Origin: Streptomyces sp. AM 4-1-1
GTDB taxonomy: Bacteria; Actinomycetota; Actinomycetes; Streptomycetales; Streptomycetaceae
Length of the DNA stretch: 64,000 nt
NCBI RefSeq assembly: GCF_029167625.1
Contig: NZ_CP119145.1
Location: 6,138,001-6,202,000 of the forward strand
Direction: 5' to 3'
The notes under the pieces are model-generated. The model saw only the letters and a list, made by a program, of their open reading frames with translations. It did no database searches and was not told where the DNA came from. Position 1 is the stretch's first letter. The number at the start of each line of letters is the position of its first letter. Below, piece after piece: positions 25,914-34,025 of the stretch. The position numbers and the translations under genes were made by a program.

Positions 25914-26615
25914 TCAGCCGTGCAGTCCGCACTCGGTCTTCGTCCGTCCGGCCCAGCGGCCGGCCCTCGCGTCCTCGCCCTCCAGCACCCTGCGGGTGCA
26001 GGGCGCGCAGCCCACGGAGGCGTAACCGTCCATCAGCAGCGGGTTGGTGAGGACGCCGTGTTCCGTGACGTACGTGTCCACGTCGTCCTGCGTCCAGCGG
26101 GCGATCGGCGAGACCTTGACCTTCCGGCGCTTCTCGTCCCAGCCGACCACCGGGGTGTTCGCCCGGGTCGGGGACTCGTCGCGGCGCAGTCCGGTCGCCC
26201 AGGCCGCGTACGAGGTCAGGCCCTCCTCAAGGGGGCGGACCTTGCGCAGCGCGCAGCACAGGTCGGGGTCGCGGTCGTGGAGCCTCGGTCCGTGCTCGGC
26301 GTCCTGCTCGGCCACGGTCCGGCGCGGTGTCAGCGTGATGACACGGACGTCCATCACGGCCTCGACCGCGTCCCTGGTCCCGATGGTCTCGGGGAAGTGG
26401 TAGCCGGTGTCCAGGAAGACCACGTCGACCCCGGGGGAGACCCGGGAGGCCAGGTGGGCGACCACCGCGTCCTCCATCGAGGAGGTCACGCAGAAGCGCT
26501 TGCCGAAGGTGTCGACGGCCCATTTCAGGATCTCCGGCGCGGACGCGTCCTCCAGCTCCCGGCCGGCCCGCTCGGCGAGCTCCTTGAGATCGTCCGTCCG
26601 CAGAGTGTCCGTCAT
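25914..26615 (-). CDS. cysH: Assimilatory APS reductase (CysH family, Fe-S type)
   Basis: A 233-residue PP-loop reductase that makes sulfite and AMP from APS. The nucleotide loop is VTSSMEDAVVAHLA, with VFLDTGYHFPET. The cysteine pairs DLCCALRKVRPLEE and GCAPCTRRV would hold a [4Fe-4S] cluster, which marks the APS-specific type rather than the PAPS type, and the catalytic Cys is in the C-terminal TECGLHG. Its start overlaps the small CysX-like gene by four bases (ATGA). Confidence 0.95.
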   Translation of the reverse strand: MTDTLRTDDLKELAERAGRELEDASAPEILKWAVDTFGKRFCVTSSMEDAVVAHLASRVSPGVDVVFLDTGYHFPETIGTRDAVEAVMDVRVITLTPRRTVAEQDAEHGPRLHDRDPDLCCALRKVRPLEEGLTSYAAWATGLRRDESPTRANTPVVGWDEKRRKVKVSPIARWTQDDVDTYVTEHGVLTNPLLMDGYASVGCAPCTRRVLEGEDARAGRWAGRTKTECGLHG

Positions 26616-26791
26616 GTCCGTTCCCCTCCCGGGTCGTCGGTCCGAAGCCCCCGGGCGAGGAGCCCGAGGAACTTCAGCTGGAACGCCCGGTTGCAGGAGG
26701 CACATTCCCAGGCGCCGTGGCCCGCCTCGTGCGGACGGAGGTCCTCGTCGCCGCAGTACGGGCAGTGGAACGGCGCGGCACGCTCGCTCAC
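26612..26791 (-). CDS. cysX: CysX-like small four-cysteine (zinc-ribbon/ferredoxin-like) protein
   Basis: A 59-residue protein between sir and cysH. It starts GTG at 26791, overlapping the sir stop as GTGA, and its TGA overlaps the cysH ATG as ATGA. Two CxxC knuckles, FHCPYCGDEDL and WECASCNRAF, are spaced as in zinc ribbons or rubredoxin-like folds, followed by QLKFLGLLARG. In Corynebacterium glutamicum a small ferredoxin-like gene, cysX, occupies the same slot between the sulfite reductase and cysH genes, and is thought to be an electron carrier. By position and cysteine pattern this is its counterpart. Metal (Zn or Fe) and role are inferred. Confidence 0.85.
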   Translation of the reverse strand: MSERAAPFHCPYCGDEDLRPHEAGHGAWECASCNRAFQLKFLGLLARGLRTDDPGGERT

Positions 26792-28485
26792 GACAGGGAC
26801 TCCGCACTGGCCCGCGCGGCCCAGGTCGCGAACCGCTCGTCGTCCTCGCGCTCCGCCTGGAACCGCCCCAGGACGCGCTCGACGTAGTCCGGAAGCTCGG
26901 CCGAAGTGACCTTCAGGCCACGGACCTTGCGGCCGAACGCGGCGTCCAGGCCCAGCGCGCCACCGAGGTGGACCTGGTAGCCCTCGACCTGGTTTCCCTC
27001 GTCGTCGAGCATGAGCTGGCCCTTGAGCCCGATGTCCGCCGTCTGGATGCGGGCGCAGGCGTTGGGGCAGCCGTTGACGTTGATGGTGAGCGGTTCCCCG
27101 AAGTCCGGGAGCCTGCGCTCCAGTTCGTCGATGAGCGCGGCGGCCCGCCCCTTGGTCTCGACGATCGCGAGCTTGCAGAACTCGATACCGGTGCAGGCCA
27201 TCGTGCCGCGCCGGAACGGTGAGGGCTTCACCTGGAAGCCCAGTGCCTCCAGACCGGCGGACAGCGATTCGACGCGGTCCTGCTCCACGTCAAGGATGAT
27301 CATCTTCTGCTCGACGGTGGTCCGTACCCGGCCGGAGCCGTGCTCCTCCGCCAGCTCCGCGATCTTGGTCAGCGTGGAGCCGTCGACCCGCCCGACCCGG
27401 GGGGCGAAGCCCACGTAGAACCGGCCGTCCCGCTGCTGGTGGACACCGATGTGGTCGCGCCAGCGGCTGCTGGGCTCCGCGGGGGCGGGCCCGTCGACCA
27501 GGGGGCGCTTCAGGTACTCGTCCTCCAGCACCTGGCGGAACTTGGCGACGCCCCAGTCGGCGATCAGGAACTTCAACCGGGCGCGGTTGCGGAGCCGGCG
27601 GTAACCGTAGTCGCGGAATATGCCGACGACGCCGGCCCAGACGTCCGCCACCTCGTCCAACGGCACCCAGGCGCCGAGGCGTTCGGCCATCCGCGGGTTG
27701 GTGGAGAGACCGCCGCCGACCCAGAGGTCGAAGCCGGGCCCGTGCTCGGGGTGCTCGACACCGACGAACGCGATGTCGTTGATCTCGTGCACGACGTCCT
27801 GCACCGGGGAACCGGAGATCGCCGTCTTGAACTTGCGGGGGAGGTTGGAGAATTCCTTGTTGCCGATGTACCGCTCGTGGATCTCGTCGAGGGCCGGGGT
27901 TCCGTCGATGATCTCGTCGGCGGCGATCCCGGCCACCGGCGAACCGATCATGGTGCGCGGGCAGTCGCCACAGGCTTCCGTGGTGGAGAGCCCCACGGCC
28001 TCCAGCTTCTCCCAGATCGCGGGAACGTCCTCGATGCGAATCCAGTGCAGCTGGAAGTTCTGCCGGTCGGTGATGTCGGCGGTGCCGCGGGCGTACTGCT
28101 GCGAGATCTCGCCGATGACCTGGAGTTGACGGGTCGTCAGCCGACCGCCGTCGATGCGGACCCGGAGCATGAAGAACTTGTCCTCCAGCTCCTCCGGCTC
28201 CAGCACCGCGGTCTTCCCGCCGTCGATCCCGGCCTTGCGCTGCGTGTACAGGCCCCACCAGCGCATGCGTCCGCGCAGGTCACTCGGGTCGATCGAGTCG
28301 AAACCACGTTTGGCGTAGATCGTCTCAATGCGTGTCCGCACATTGAGACTGTCGTCGTCCTTCTTCAGCTGCTCGTTGGCGTTGAGCGGAGTGAAGTGCC
28401 CCAGGGCCCACTGGCCTTCGCCACGGTGGCGGCCGGCCTTGCGGCGGGGTGCGGTGGTCGCAGGCTGGTCCGAGGTGGCGGCCAT
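26788..28485 (-). CDS. sir: Ferredoxin-dependent sulfite reductase
   Basis: A 565-residue siroheme/[4Fe-4S] reductase turning sulfite into sulfide. Two ferrite-type halves repeat (LRVRIDGGRLTTRQLQVIGEISQQYARG; FYVGFAPRVGRVDGSTLTKIAELAEEHG). The cluster ligands are MACTGIEFCKLAIVETK and NGCPNACARIQTADIGLKG. GDCPRTMIGSPVAGI lies in the first half. The actinobacterial Sir/NirA group can be annotated as nitrite reductase; the cys context decides for sulfite. ATG at 28485 after GAAGGACG. It is first in the operon, 135 bp downstream of a leader peptide. Confidence 0.95.
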   Translation of the reverse strand: MAATSDQPATTAPRRKAGRHRGEGQWALGHFTPLNANEQLKKDDDSLNVRTRIETIYAKRGFDSIDPSDLRGRMRWWGLYTQRKAGIDGGKTAVLEPEELEDKFFMLRVRIDGGRLTTRQLQVIGEISQQYARGTADITDRQNFQLHWIRIEDVPAIWEKLEAVGLSTTEACGDCPRTMIGSPVAGIAADEIIDGTPALDEIHERYIGNKEFSNLPRKFKTAISGSPVQDVVHEINDIAFVGVEHPEHGPGFDLWVGGGLSTNPRMAERLGAWVPLDEVADVWAGVVGIFRDYGYRRLRNRARLKFLIADWGVAKFRQVLEDEYLKRPLVDGPAPAEPSSRWRDHIGVHQQRDGRFYVGFAPRVGRVDGSTLTKIAELAEEHGSGRVRTTVEQKMIILDVEQDRVESLSAGLEALGFQVKPSPFRRGTMACTGIEFCKLAIVETKGRAAALIDELERRLPDFGEPLTINVNGCPNACARIQTADIGLKGQLMLDDEGNQVEGYQVHLGGALGLDAAFGRKVRGLKVTSAELPDYVERVLGRFQAEREDDERFATWAARASAESLS

Positions 28486-28620
28486 GACAATACGTCCTTC
28501 GGGACTGCGGGTGGGCGGCTCTGAGCTGCACACTCGCGATGAGGCGCGGCGGTGCGCAGGGGTGAACAGAGGAGAACGAGGGAACTGCGGGACAGCGGGA
28601 ACGCGGCGGTGCTGGGACTC

Positions 28621-28704
28621 TCAGCCGGCCGGACAGATGGCGCTGGACACGCGGACGAGGTCGACGTGGCGTCGACTCACCAAGGCAATTCCAGTTCCAG
28701 ACAT
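28621..28704 (-). CDS. Putative cysteine-responsive leader peptide of the sulfur operon
   Basis: A 27-residue ORF starting ATG at 28704, ending in RRHVDLVRVSSAICPAG. This motif (RRHVDL..SAxC) is that of the 'putative leader peptide' family found before sulfur genes in Streptomyces. In mycobacteria comparable Cys-containing upstream ORFs attenuate cys genes when cysteine is plentiful. It has a single Cys codon near the end and no clear Shine-Dalgarno, so it may be leaderless. It lies 135 bp before sir. Attenuation is inferred. Confidence 0.85.
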   Translation of the reverse strand: MSGTGIALVSRRHVDLVRVSSAICPAG

Positions 28705-28766
28705 GACGGAAGCGTGGCACGTGGATCTCGGACCAGTCCACCACTATCCATGATGTGGACGACATG

Positions 28767-28783
28767 GTCTCGACAGGCGAGAC
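28767..28783. promoter_or_regulatory. Dyad upstream of the sulfur operon leader
   Basis: GTCTCG-acagg-CGAGAC, a perfect 6-bp inverted repeat about 60 bp upstream of the leader peptide start, immediately followed by GACA-gtg-TGTC. A candidate operator for a sulfur regulator; the regulator is not in the window. Confidence 0.45.
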
Positions 28784-28823
28784 AGTGTGTCATCGGTCAC
28801 TGTCCAATTGTCGCCTTGGTCGG

Positions 28824-29426
28824 CTATCGGAGGTCTGCGCCGGGCCAGGGTCCCGGGTTCGCCACGTCCGGCTCGGTCACGGTCCTGGTGTCGAAGAGAC
28901 GGAATCCGCGGCGCAGATAGTTGTCCATGGCGTGCGGCCCGTCCTTGGAGCAGGTGTGCAGCCAGACGCGCTCGGTGGGCTTCCGCTCCGGCCACCGTCG
29001 CGCCAGGTCCCAGGCGCGCGCCGTCCCGTACGAGAGGAGGTGGCCGCCGATCCGCCGACCCCGGAAGGCGGGTATCAGTCCGAAGTACACGATCTCGACG
29101 GCCCCGTCGTCCTGCGCGTCCAGCTCGACGTATCCGGCCGGTGTGCCGTTCTCGTACGCCACCCAGGTCTCCGCGCCCGGCCGCTCCAGGGCCTCCTGCC
29201 ACTGCGCGTACGTCATGCCCAGCCGGTCGGTCCACCGGATGTCGCCGCCGACGGCCGTGTACAGGAAACGGCTGAACTCGGGCAGCGGCACCTGCGACCG
29301 CACGATCCGCAGATCCCCGTCCGGCGCTGTGGCGGGCCGCAGGTCCGCGGGCGAGGTCTGCTCCAGGGACCAGATGGTCACCTCGGTCGTGGCGGGCCCC
29401 GGGGCGTGGCGTGTCGTGTCGCTCAT
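28824..29426 (-). CDS. GNAT family N-acetyltransferase
   Basis: A 200-residue acyltransferase. The acetyl-CoA-binding core is VEIVYFGLIPAFRGRRIGGHLLSYGTARAWDL, with the R/QxxGxG/A-type loop in RGRRIGG, and KDGPHAMDNYLRRGFRLFDTRTV near the C-terminus. Substrate unknown. ATG at 29426. It lies upstream of the sulfur operon on the same strand but is probably separate, because the sir promoter region intervenes. Confidence 0.88.
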   Translation of the reverse strand: MSDTTRHAPGPATTEVTIWSLEQTSPADLRPATAPDGDLRIVRSQVPLPEFSRFLYTAVGGDIRWTDRLGMTYAQWQEALERPGAETWVAYENGTPAGYVELDAQDDGAVEIVYFGLIPAFRGRRIGGHLLSYGTARAWDLARRWPERKPTERVWLHTCSKDGPHAMDNYLRRGFRLFDTRTVTEPDVANPGPWPGADLR

Positions 29427-29540
29427 GGCGCCCAGGGAATCATGCCGCCCGGTCACGCCCCGAGCCGGGCCCGGGGACGCGTACGCGGCGGGGTCCCGCT
29501 GCCGCGCGGGGCCGCGGAACCGCCCCGCGCGGGCGGCCAC

Positions 29541-29642
29541 GCGCCGGCGGCCCGGCCCATCCTGATCCGGCCCCGCGCCGGCGGCCCGGCCCATCCTGAT
29601 CCGGCCCCGCGCCGGCGGCCCGGCCCATCCCGGCCCGGCCCC
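29541..29642. repeat. Three 34-bp tandem repeats
   Basis: A 34-base unit starting GCGCCGGCGGCCCGGCCCAT is repeated exactly at 29541-29574 and 29575-29608, with a diverged third copy at 29609-29642. It lies between the GNAT gene start and the GAF regulator gene end and is not in a recognisable coding frame. Confidence 0.9.
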
Positions 29643-29656
29643 GCGCGGGGCGCGCG

Positions 29657-30952
29657 TCAGACGCCGGTCCCCGGTGCGCGCGCCCCGACCACCACCGGAG
29701 CCGTCGAACGCGGCAGCAGGTCCGCCGGATGCTCCGGGTGGATCACCTCCACCTCGACCCCCTCGCCGAACCGGTACGGGCGGTGCGCGAGCACTTCCGC
29801 CAGATCACGCCGCATCCGGGAGATCTCCGCCCGCACCGTCACCGTCCGGGTCGGATCGCCGAAGATGTCCTCCGCGAGCTCGGAGGCCGTACGCCCCTCC
29901 CGGCGCAGCGCGAGCGCGAACAGCAGCTCGGCGTGGCGCGGCGAGAGCCGGCGCGTCCAGGTGCCGACCGGGCCCACCACGTTCACCACCAGCGCCCGGG
30001 GCCTGCTCAGATCCAGCACCACCCTGCGCGGCGGCGCGTCCTGATGACCGTCCGCCACCCGCACCAGCCAGCCGCCCGCCAGCGGCTCCACCCCGCACAT
30101 GCCGAGCGACGGCAGCCAGACCCGGCCGGGGCGCAACGCCTTCGGCAGCGACAGCCGGTCGACCGGCGGCATCCCGGTGACCGCGGCCAGCCAGCCGTGG
30201 GCGTCCACGACCAGCGCCCGGCCGCCGATCCGGCACAGTATCGGCGCCGCCACCGAACGCAGCCGCTCGATGGCGTACAGGTGCCGGGTCCTGAGGTCGC
30301 TCTCGGCGAGCCGGGCGACCGACCCCACCAGGCCCAGGGTCGTGGGGTGGAAGGTGGCGGCCGGGCCGCTGATGTCGACGATGCCGAGCAGCCGCCCGCT
30401 GCGCGGGTCGCGCACCGGAGCCGCCGCGCACGTCCAGTCGTGCAGCGAGCGCACGAAGTGCTCCGCCGAGTGCACCTGTACGGGGACCCGCGCGACGAGG
30501 GCCGTGCCGATGGCGTTCGTGCCCGTCGCGGTCTCCGCCCACGCGGCGCCCTCCTCCAGACAGATGCCGCGCGCCCGGCGCATCACCCCGCGATCGCCCT
30601 GACGCCACAGCACCCGGCCCTCGACATCCGTGACGACCATGATCTGCCGGGACGCGTCGGCCACCGACGCCAGGCCGTCGCGTAACACCGGCATCACCTC
30701 GCCGAGCGCCGAACTCCTGCGCCGGTGCTCGATCTCGTCGGTCTCCAGCAACGCGCTCTCCGTGGACTGCTCCGGGTCGACGCCGCTGCGCAGCATCCGG
30801 GCCCAGGAGGCACCGATCTCGGCGCGCGGAGCGAACCCGGAGCGGTCCCCGCTCAGTCCGGCCTCCCGCGCCTCGCGCAGCGCGCGCCGGGCGCGGGAGG
30901 TGTCCGCGCGCAGCGCGGCGGACCGGACCGCCCCGCCAGAGTCCGTCTCCAC
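29657..30952 (-). CDS. GAF-domain transcriptional regulator
   Basis: A 432-residue regulator of the AcoR-like actinobacterial group. The N-terminal GAF region includes IGASWARMLRSGVDPEQ, VVTDVEGRVLWRQGD, GAAWAETATGTNAIGTAL and HDWTCAAAPVRDPRSGRLLGIVDISG. There is no AAA+ domain. The C-terminus (about 340-410) is a winged-helix-like stretch, RLSPRHAELLFALALRREGRTASELAEDIFGD. Relatives often control alcohol or aldehyde dehydrogenase genes; none is adjacent. GTG start at 30952. A strong dyad lies 40 bp upstream, possibly for autoregulation. Confidence 0.85.
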   Translation of the reverse strand: METDSGGAVRSAALRADTSRARRALREAREAGLSGDRSGFAPRAEIGASWARMLRSGVDPEQSTESALLETDEIEHRRRSSALGEVMPVLRDGLASVADASRQIMVVTDVEGRVLWRQGDRGVMRRARGICLEEGAAWAETATGTNAIGTALVARVPVQVHSAEHFVRSLHDWTCAAAPVRDPRSGRLLGIVDISGPAATFHPTTLGLVGSVARLAESDLRTRHLYAIERLRSVAAPILCRIGGRALVVDAHGWLAAVTGMPPVDRLSLPKALRPGRVWLPSLGMCGVEPLAGGWLVRVADGHQDAPPRRVVLDLSRPRALVVNVVGPVGTWTRRLSPRHAELLFALALRREGRTASELAEDIFGDPTRTVTVRAEISRMRRDLAEVLAHRPYRFGEGVEVEVIHPEHPADLLPRSTAPVVVGARAPGTGV

Positions 30953-30992
30953 TCCACACCCCCGGTGCCCATTACCGCGCACACCTCGCAAT

Positions 30993-31012
30993 GGTTGCAA
31001 CCCCCTGCAACC
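30993..31012. promoter_or_regulatory. Inverted repeat upstream of the GAF regulator
   Basis: GGTTGCA-acccc c-TGCAACC: perfect 7-bp arms around six bases, preceded by an overlapping GCAA-tgg-TTGC. It lies 41-60 bp upstream of the GTG, a typical autoregulatory operator position. Confidence 0.55.
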
Positions 31013-31184
31013 CTGGCCACCGGCCCGGATCGCGTACGACAGTGGGGAACACCGTACGACGGAGCCTGTGCCCCGCCGTCCGGTGTGCGAAAGCGCGGGG
31101 GTGGTGCCGTGTCGGCGCAGCACCACCCCCCCGTCGCCCGCCCGGGGCGGGGAACCCCCGCCGTCCGCCGGGACGGCCCCCCGG

Positions 31185-32825
31185 CTACCGGTCGGTGAAC
31201 GCCCGCGCCCGCTCGACGACGACGCCGAGCCCCGCCCCGTGGGGCAGCGTCCCGAACGCCGACCCCCAGTCCCCGCCGAGCCGCGACGCGCAGAACGCGT
31301 CCGCGACCTCCGGCGGCGCCCAGCGCACCAGCAGCGCCCCCTGGAGCACCAGCGCCATCCGCTCGACGAGCCTGCGTGCCCGCGCCTCCACGGCGTCGAG
31401 ATCGGCCAGCTCCGTCAGCAGATCCCTGATCGCCCGGTCGAGCCGGTGATCGGCCCCCCGCGCCAGGCCCACCTCCTGGAGGAACGCGTTCAACGCGTCC
31501 GGCTCGCGCTGGAGCGCCCGCAGCACGTCCAGCGCCTGGACGTTCCCCGAACCCTCCCAGATCGAGTTGAGCGGCGCCTCGCGCAGCAGCCGGGGCATCC
31601 CCGACTCCTCCACGTACCCGTTGCCGCCGAGGCATTCGAGAGCTTCGGCGACCGCCGGCGTGCAGCGCTTCGTCACCCAGTACTTGGCCGCGGGCACCGC
31701 GATCCGCAGGAACGCCCGCTCCTCCTCGGTGTCCGCGTCGTACGCCGCCGCGAGCCGCAGCGCGAGCACCGTCGCCGCCTCCGACTCCAGCGCCAGGTCC
31801 GCCAGCACGTTGCGCATCAGGGGCTTCTCGATCAGCGGACCGCCGAACACGTCGCGGTACGCGCAGTGGTGGATCGCCTGAGCCACCGCCTGCCGCACCA
31901 GCGCCGCCGACCCGACCACACAGTCCAGCCGGGTCGCCGCCACCATCCCGATGATGGTGCGCACCCCACGCCCCTCGTCACCGACCCGGCGCGCCCACGT
32001 CCCGTCGAACTCGACCTCGGCCGAGGCGTTGGACCGGCCGCCCAGCTTGTCCTTGAGGCGCTGGATCGCGAACACGTTGCGCCCGCCGTCGGGCAGCACC
32101 CGGGGCACCAGGAAACACGTCGGCCCTTCGGCCGCCCGCGCCAGCACCAGGAACCCGTCGGACATCGGCGCGGAACAGAACCACTTGTGCCCGGTGAGCA
32201 GATAGGTCCCGTCCTCCGCCAGCGGTTCGGCGCGTGTCGTGTTGGACCGCACGTCGGTGCCGCCCTGCTTCTCCGTCATCCCCATCCCGAGGAGGGCCCC
32301 GGCCTTCAGCGCGGCCGGCCGCAGCTCCTCGTCGTACACCGAGGACGTCAGCCGCGGCTCCCACTCGGCCGCCAGCGCCGGATCGGTCCGCAGCGAGGGC
32401 ACCGCGGCGTGCGTCATCGACAGCGGACAGCCGTGCCCCGCCTCGACCTGTGTCCAGACCAGGAACCCGGCCGCGCGCCGCACATGGCCCCCCGGCCTGC
32501 CCCAGGCGTTGGTCAGCCCGGCCGAGACCGCGTGCCCCAGCAGCCGGTGCCAGGCCGGGTGGAACTCGACCTCGTCGACGCGGTTCCCGTACCGGTCGTG
32601 GGTGCGCAGCCCCGGCGGGTTCTCGTTCGCCAGCCTGCCCCATCTCTGGACCTGCGCGGAACCGGCGGCCCGGCCGAGCGCTCCGAGTTCTTCGCGCACC
32701 TCGCCCAGGAGTCCGGGCGCGACGTGCCGTTCCACCGCCTCGGTGAGGGCCCGGTCGGCGGCGAAGACGTCATAGCCGACCAGGGGCGGAACCTGATTGG
32801 TCACTGTGTGGGTGGTGGCTGCCAT
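31185..32825 (-). CDS. Acyl-CoA dehydrogenase, AidB-like
   Basis: A 546-residue FAD enzyme. GMGMTEKQGGTDVRSNTTRAEP, LTGHKWFCSAPMSDGFLVLARA and the C-terminal LGGNGYVEESGMPRLLREAPLNSIWEGSGNVQALDVLRAL match the AidB branch of acyl-CoA dehydrogenases, which has an extra C-terminal domain. E. coli AidB is induced by alkylation stress; catalytic substrates are poorly defined. The ATG at 32825 has no Shine-Dalgarno, and TACCGT lies six bases upstream. It is divergent from the YihY gene with start codons only 17 bp apart. Confidence 0.92.
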   Translation of the reverse strand: MAATTHTVTNQVPPLVGYDVFAADRALTEAVERHVAPGLLGEVREELGALGRAAGSAQVQRWGRLANENPPGLRTHDRYGNRVDEVEFHPAWHRLLGHAVSAGLTNAWGRPGGHVRRAAGFLVWTQVEAGHGCPLSMTHAAVPSLRTDPALAAEWEPRLTSSVYDEELRPAALKAGALLGMGMTEKQGGTDVRSNTTRAEPLAEDGTYLLTGHKWFCSAPMSDGFLVLARAAEGPTCFLVPRVLPDGGRNVFAIQRLKDKLGGRSNASAEVEFDGTWARRVGDEGRGVRTIIGMVAATRLDCVVGSAALVRQAVAQAIHHCAYRDVFGGPLIEKPLMRNVLADLALESEAATVLALRLAAAYDADTEEERAFLRIAVPAAKYWVTKRCTPAVAEALECLGGNGYVEESGMPRLLREAPLNSIWEGSGNVQALDVLRALQREPDALNAFLQEVGLARGADHRLDRAIRDLLTELADLDAVEARARRLVERMALVLQGALLVRWAPPEVADAFCASRLGGDWGSAFGTLPHGAGLGVVVERARAFTDR

Positions 32826-32842
32826 GCCGCTACGGTAAGGAG
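32826..32842. promoter_or_regulatory. Symmetric -10 shared by two divergent leaderless genes
   Basis: The 17 bp between the two start codons contains TACGGTA (32831-32837). Read rightward it is a TACGGT -10, six bases before the GTG; read leftward it is TACCGT, six bases before the ATG. The only Shine-Dalgarno-like string, AAGGAG, abuts the GTG and is too close to work. -35 elements would lie inside the opposing coding regions. Confidence 0.5.
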
Positions 32843-33982
32843 GTGCAGGCAGCAAACGAAACACCCGAGCGGCCACGCGGCCGGTTCCACCGGGCCCGGG
32901 TCCTCTATCGCAACGTGTCCAAGCGGCAGATGGCCTGGCAGTTGCTCAAGGACACGGTCAATTCCTGCATGGAATACCGCATCCTGGGCCTCGCGGCGGA
33001 GGCGGCGTTCTTCACGCTGCTCTCCCTGCCCCCGCTGCTCCTCGGTCTGATCGGGCTGCTCGGTTACGTCGACGAATGGACCAGCACCACCACGGTCGCC
33101 TCCATCGAACGGAACATCCTCAACGCGGCGCAGACCGTCCTGTCCGAACGGGGCGTCAACGACTTCGCCAAGCCGCTCCTGGAGGATGTCACCACCGGGG
33201 CCCGGCCGGACGTCATCTCGATCGGGTTCGCGATCGCGCTCTGGTCCGGATCGCGCGCGGTCAACGTCTTCATCGAGACCATCACCGTGATGTACGGGCT
33301 CGACGGCCAGCGCGGCATCGTCAAGACCCGGTTGCTGTCCTTCCTGCTGTACGTCGTCGCGCTGCTGCTGGGCGCGGTGGTCCTGCCGGTGCTCGTGGTC
33401 GGTCCCGACCGGGTCGTGGAGTTCGTCCCCTGGGGCACGGAGGTGGTCAGCGTCCTGTACTGGCCGATGGTCATCATGCTGACCATCGCCTTCCTGACCA
33501 CGCTCTACCACGTGTCGGTGCCGGTGCGTTCACCGTGGATGGAGGACGTGCCGGGAGCACTGGTGGCGCTCGGGATGTGGGTGATCGGCAGCTTCCTGCT
33601 GCGGATCTATCTGACCAGCACGGTCGAGGGCCCCACCATCTACGGGTCCCTGGCCGCCCCGATCGCCGTGCTGCTGTGGATCGGCGTCTCCGCCTTCGCG
33701 GTACTGGTGGGCGCGGCGGTCAACGCCGCCATCGACCGGGTGTGGCCCTCGATGGCGACGGCCGCGGCCCGCGCGGCCAACGACCGCATCCGCGCCGCGC
33801 AGGCCGCCGAGTTCGTCGCCAGGACGCAGTCGGAGACCTGGTCCTGGGACGACGGGGAGGACGGCGACGACCTGGAGGACAGCCCGTACATGCCGTCCGA
33901 GTTCCCCGAGCGCTGGTCGCGGTTCCTGCCACCGGACGATGTGAGGTCCCGGCTGCACACCGGACGCGAGAAGGACAGCTGA
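32843..33982 (+). CDS. YihY/virulence factor BrkB family membrane protein
   Basis: A 379-residue integral membrane protein with about six helices: [84 protein letters not shown] and [23 protein letters not shown] are visible. The conserved [14 protein letters not shown] and [12 protein letters not shown] loops fit BrkB. An acidic cytoplasmic tail follows. The family's role is unsettled; the old RNase BN label was wrong. GTG start at 32843 is based on homologue starts ([13 protein letters not shown]). Confidence 0.92.
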   Translation: MQAANETPERPRGRFHRARVLYRNVSKRQMAWQLLKDTVNSCMEYRILGLAAEAAFFTLLSLPPLLLGLIGLLGYVDEWTSTTTVASIERNILNAAQTVLSERGVNDFAKPLLEDVTTGARPDVISIGFAIALWSGSRAVNVFIETITVMYGLDGQRGIVKTRLLSFLLYVVALLLGAVVLPVLVVGPDRVVEFVPWGTEVVSVLYWPMVIMLTIAFLTTLYHVSVPVRSPWMEDVPGALVALGMWVIGSFLLRIYLTSTVEGPTIYGSLAAPIAVLLWIGVSAFAVLVGAAVNAAIDRVWPSMATAAARAANDRIRAAQAAEFVARTQSETWSWDDGEDGDDLEDSPYMPSEFPERWSRFLPPDDVRSRLHTGREKDS

Positions 33983-34025
33983 GACACCGGCACGAGAGGG
34001 ACGACCAGGGTTTCCCGGGAGCGTC

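Noticed and set aside
29541..29642. Tandem 34-bp repeats as a possible CRISPR array
   Set aside because: The units abut directly with no unique spacers and no cas genes are near.
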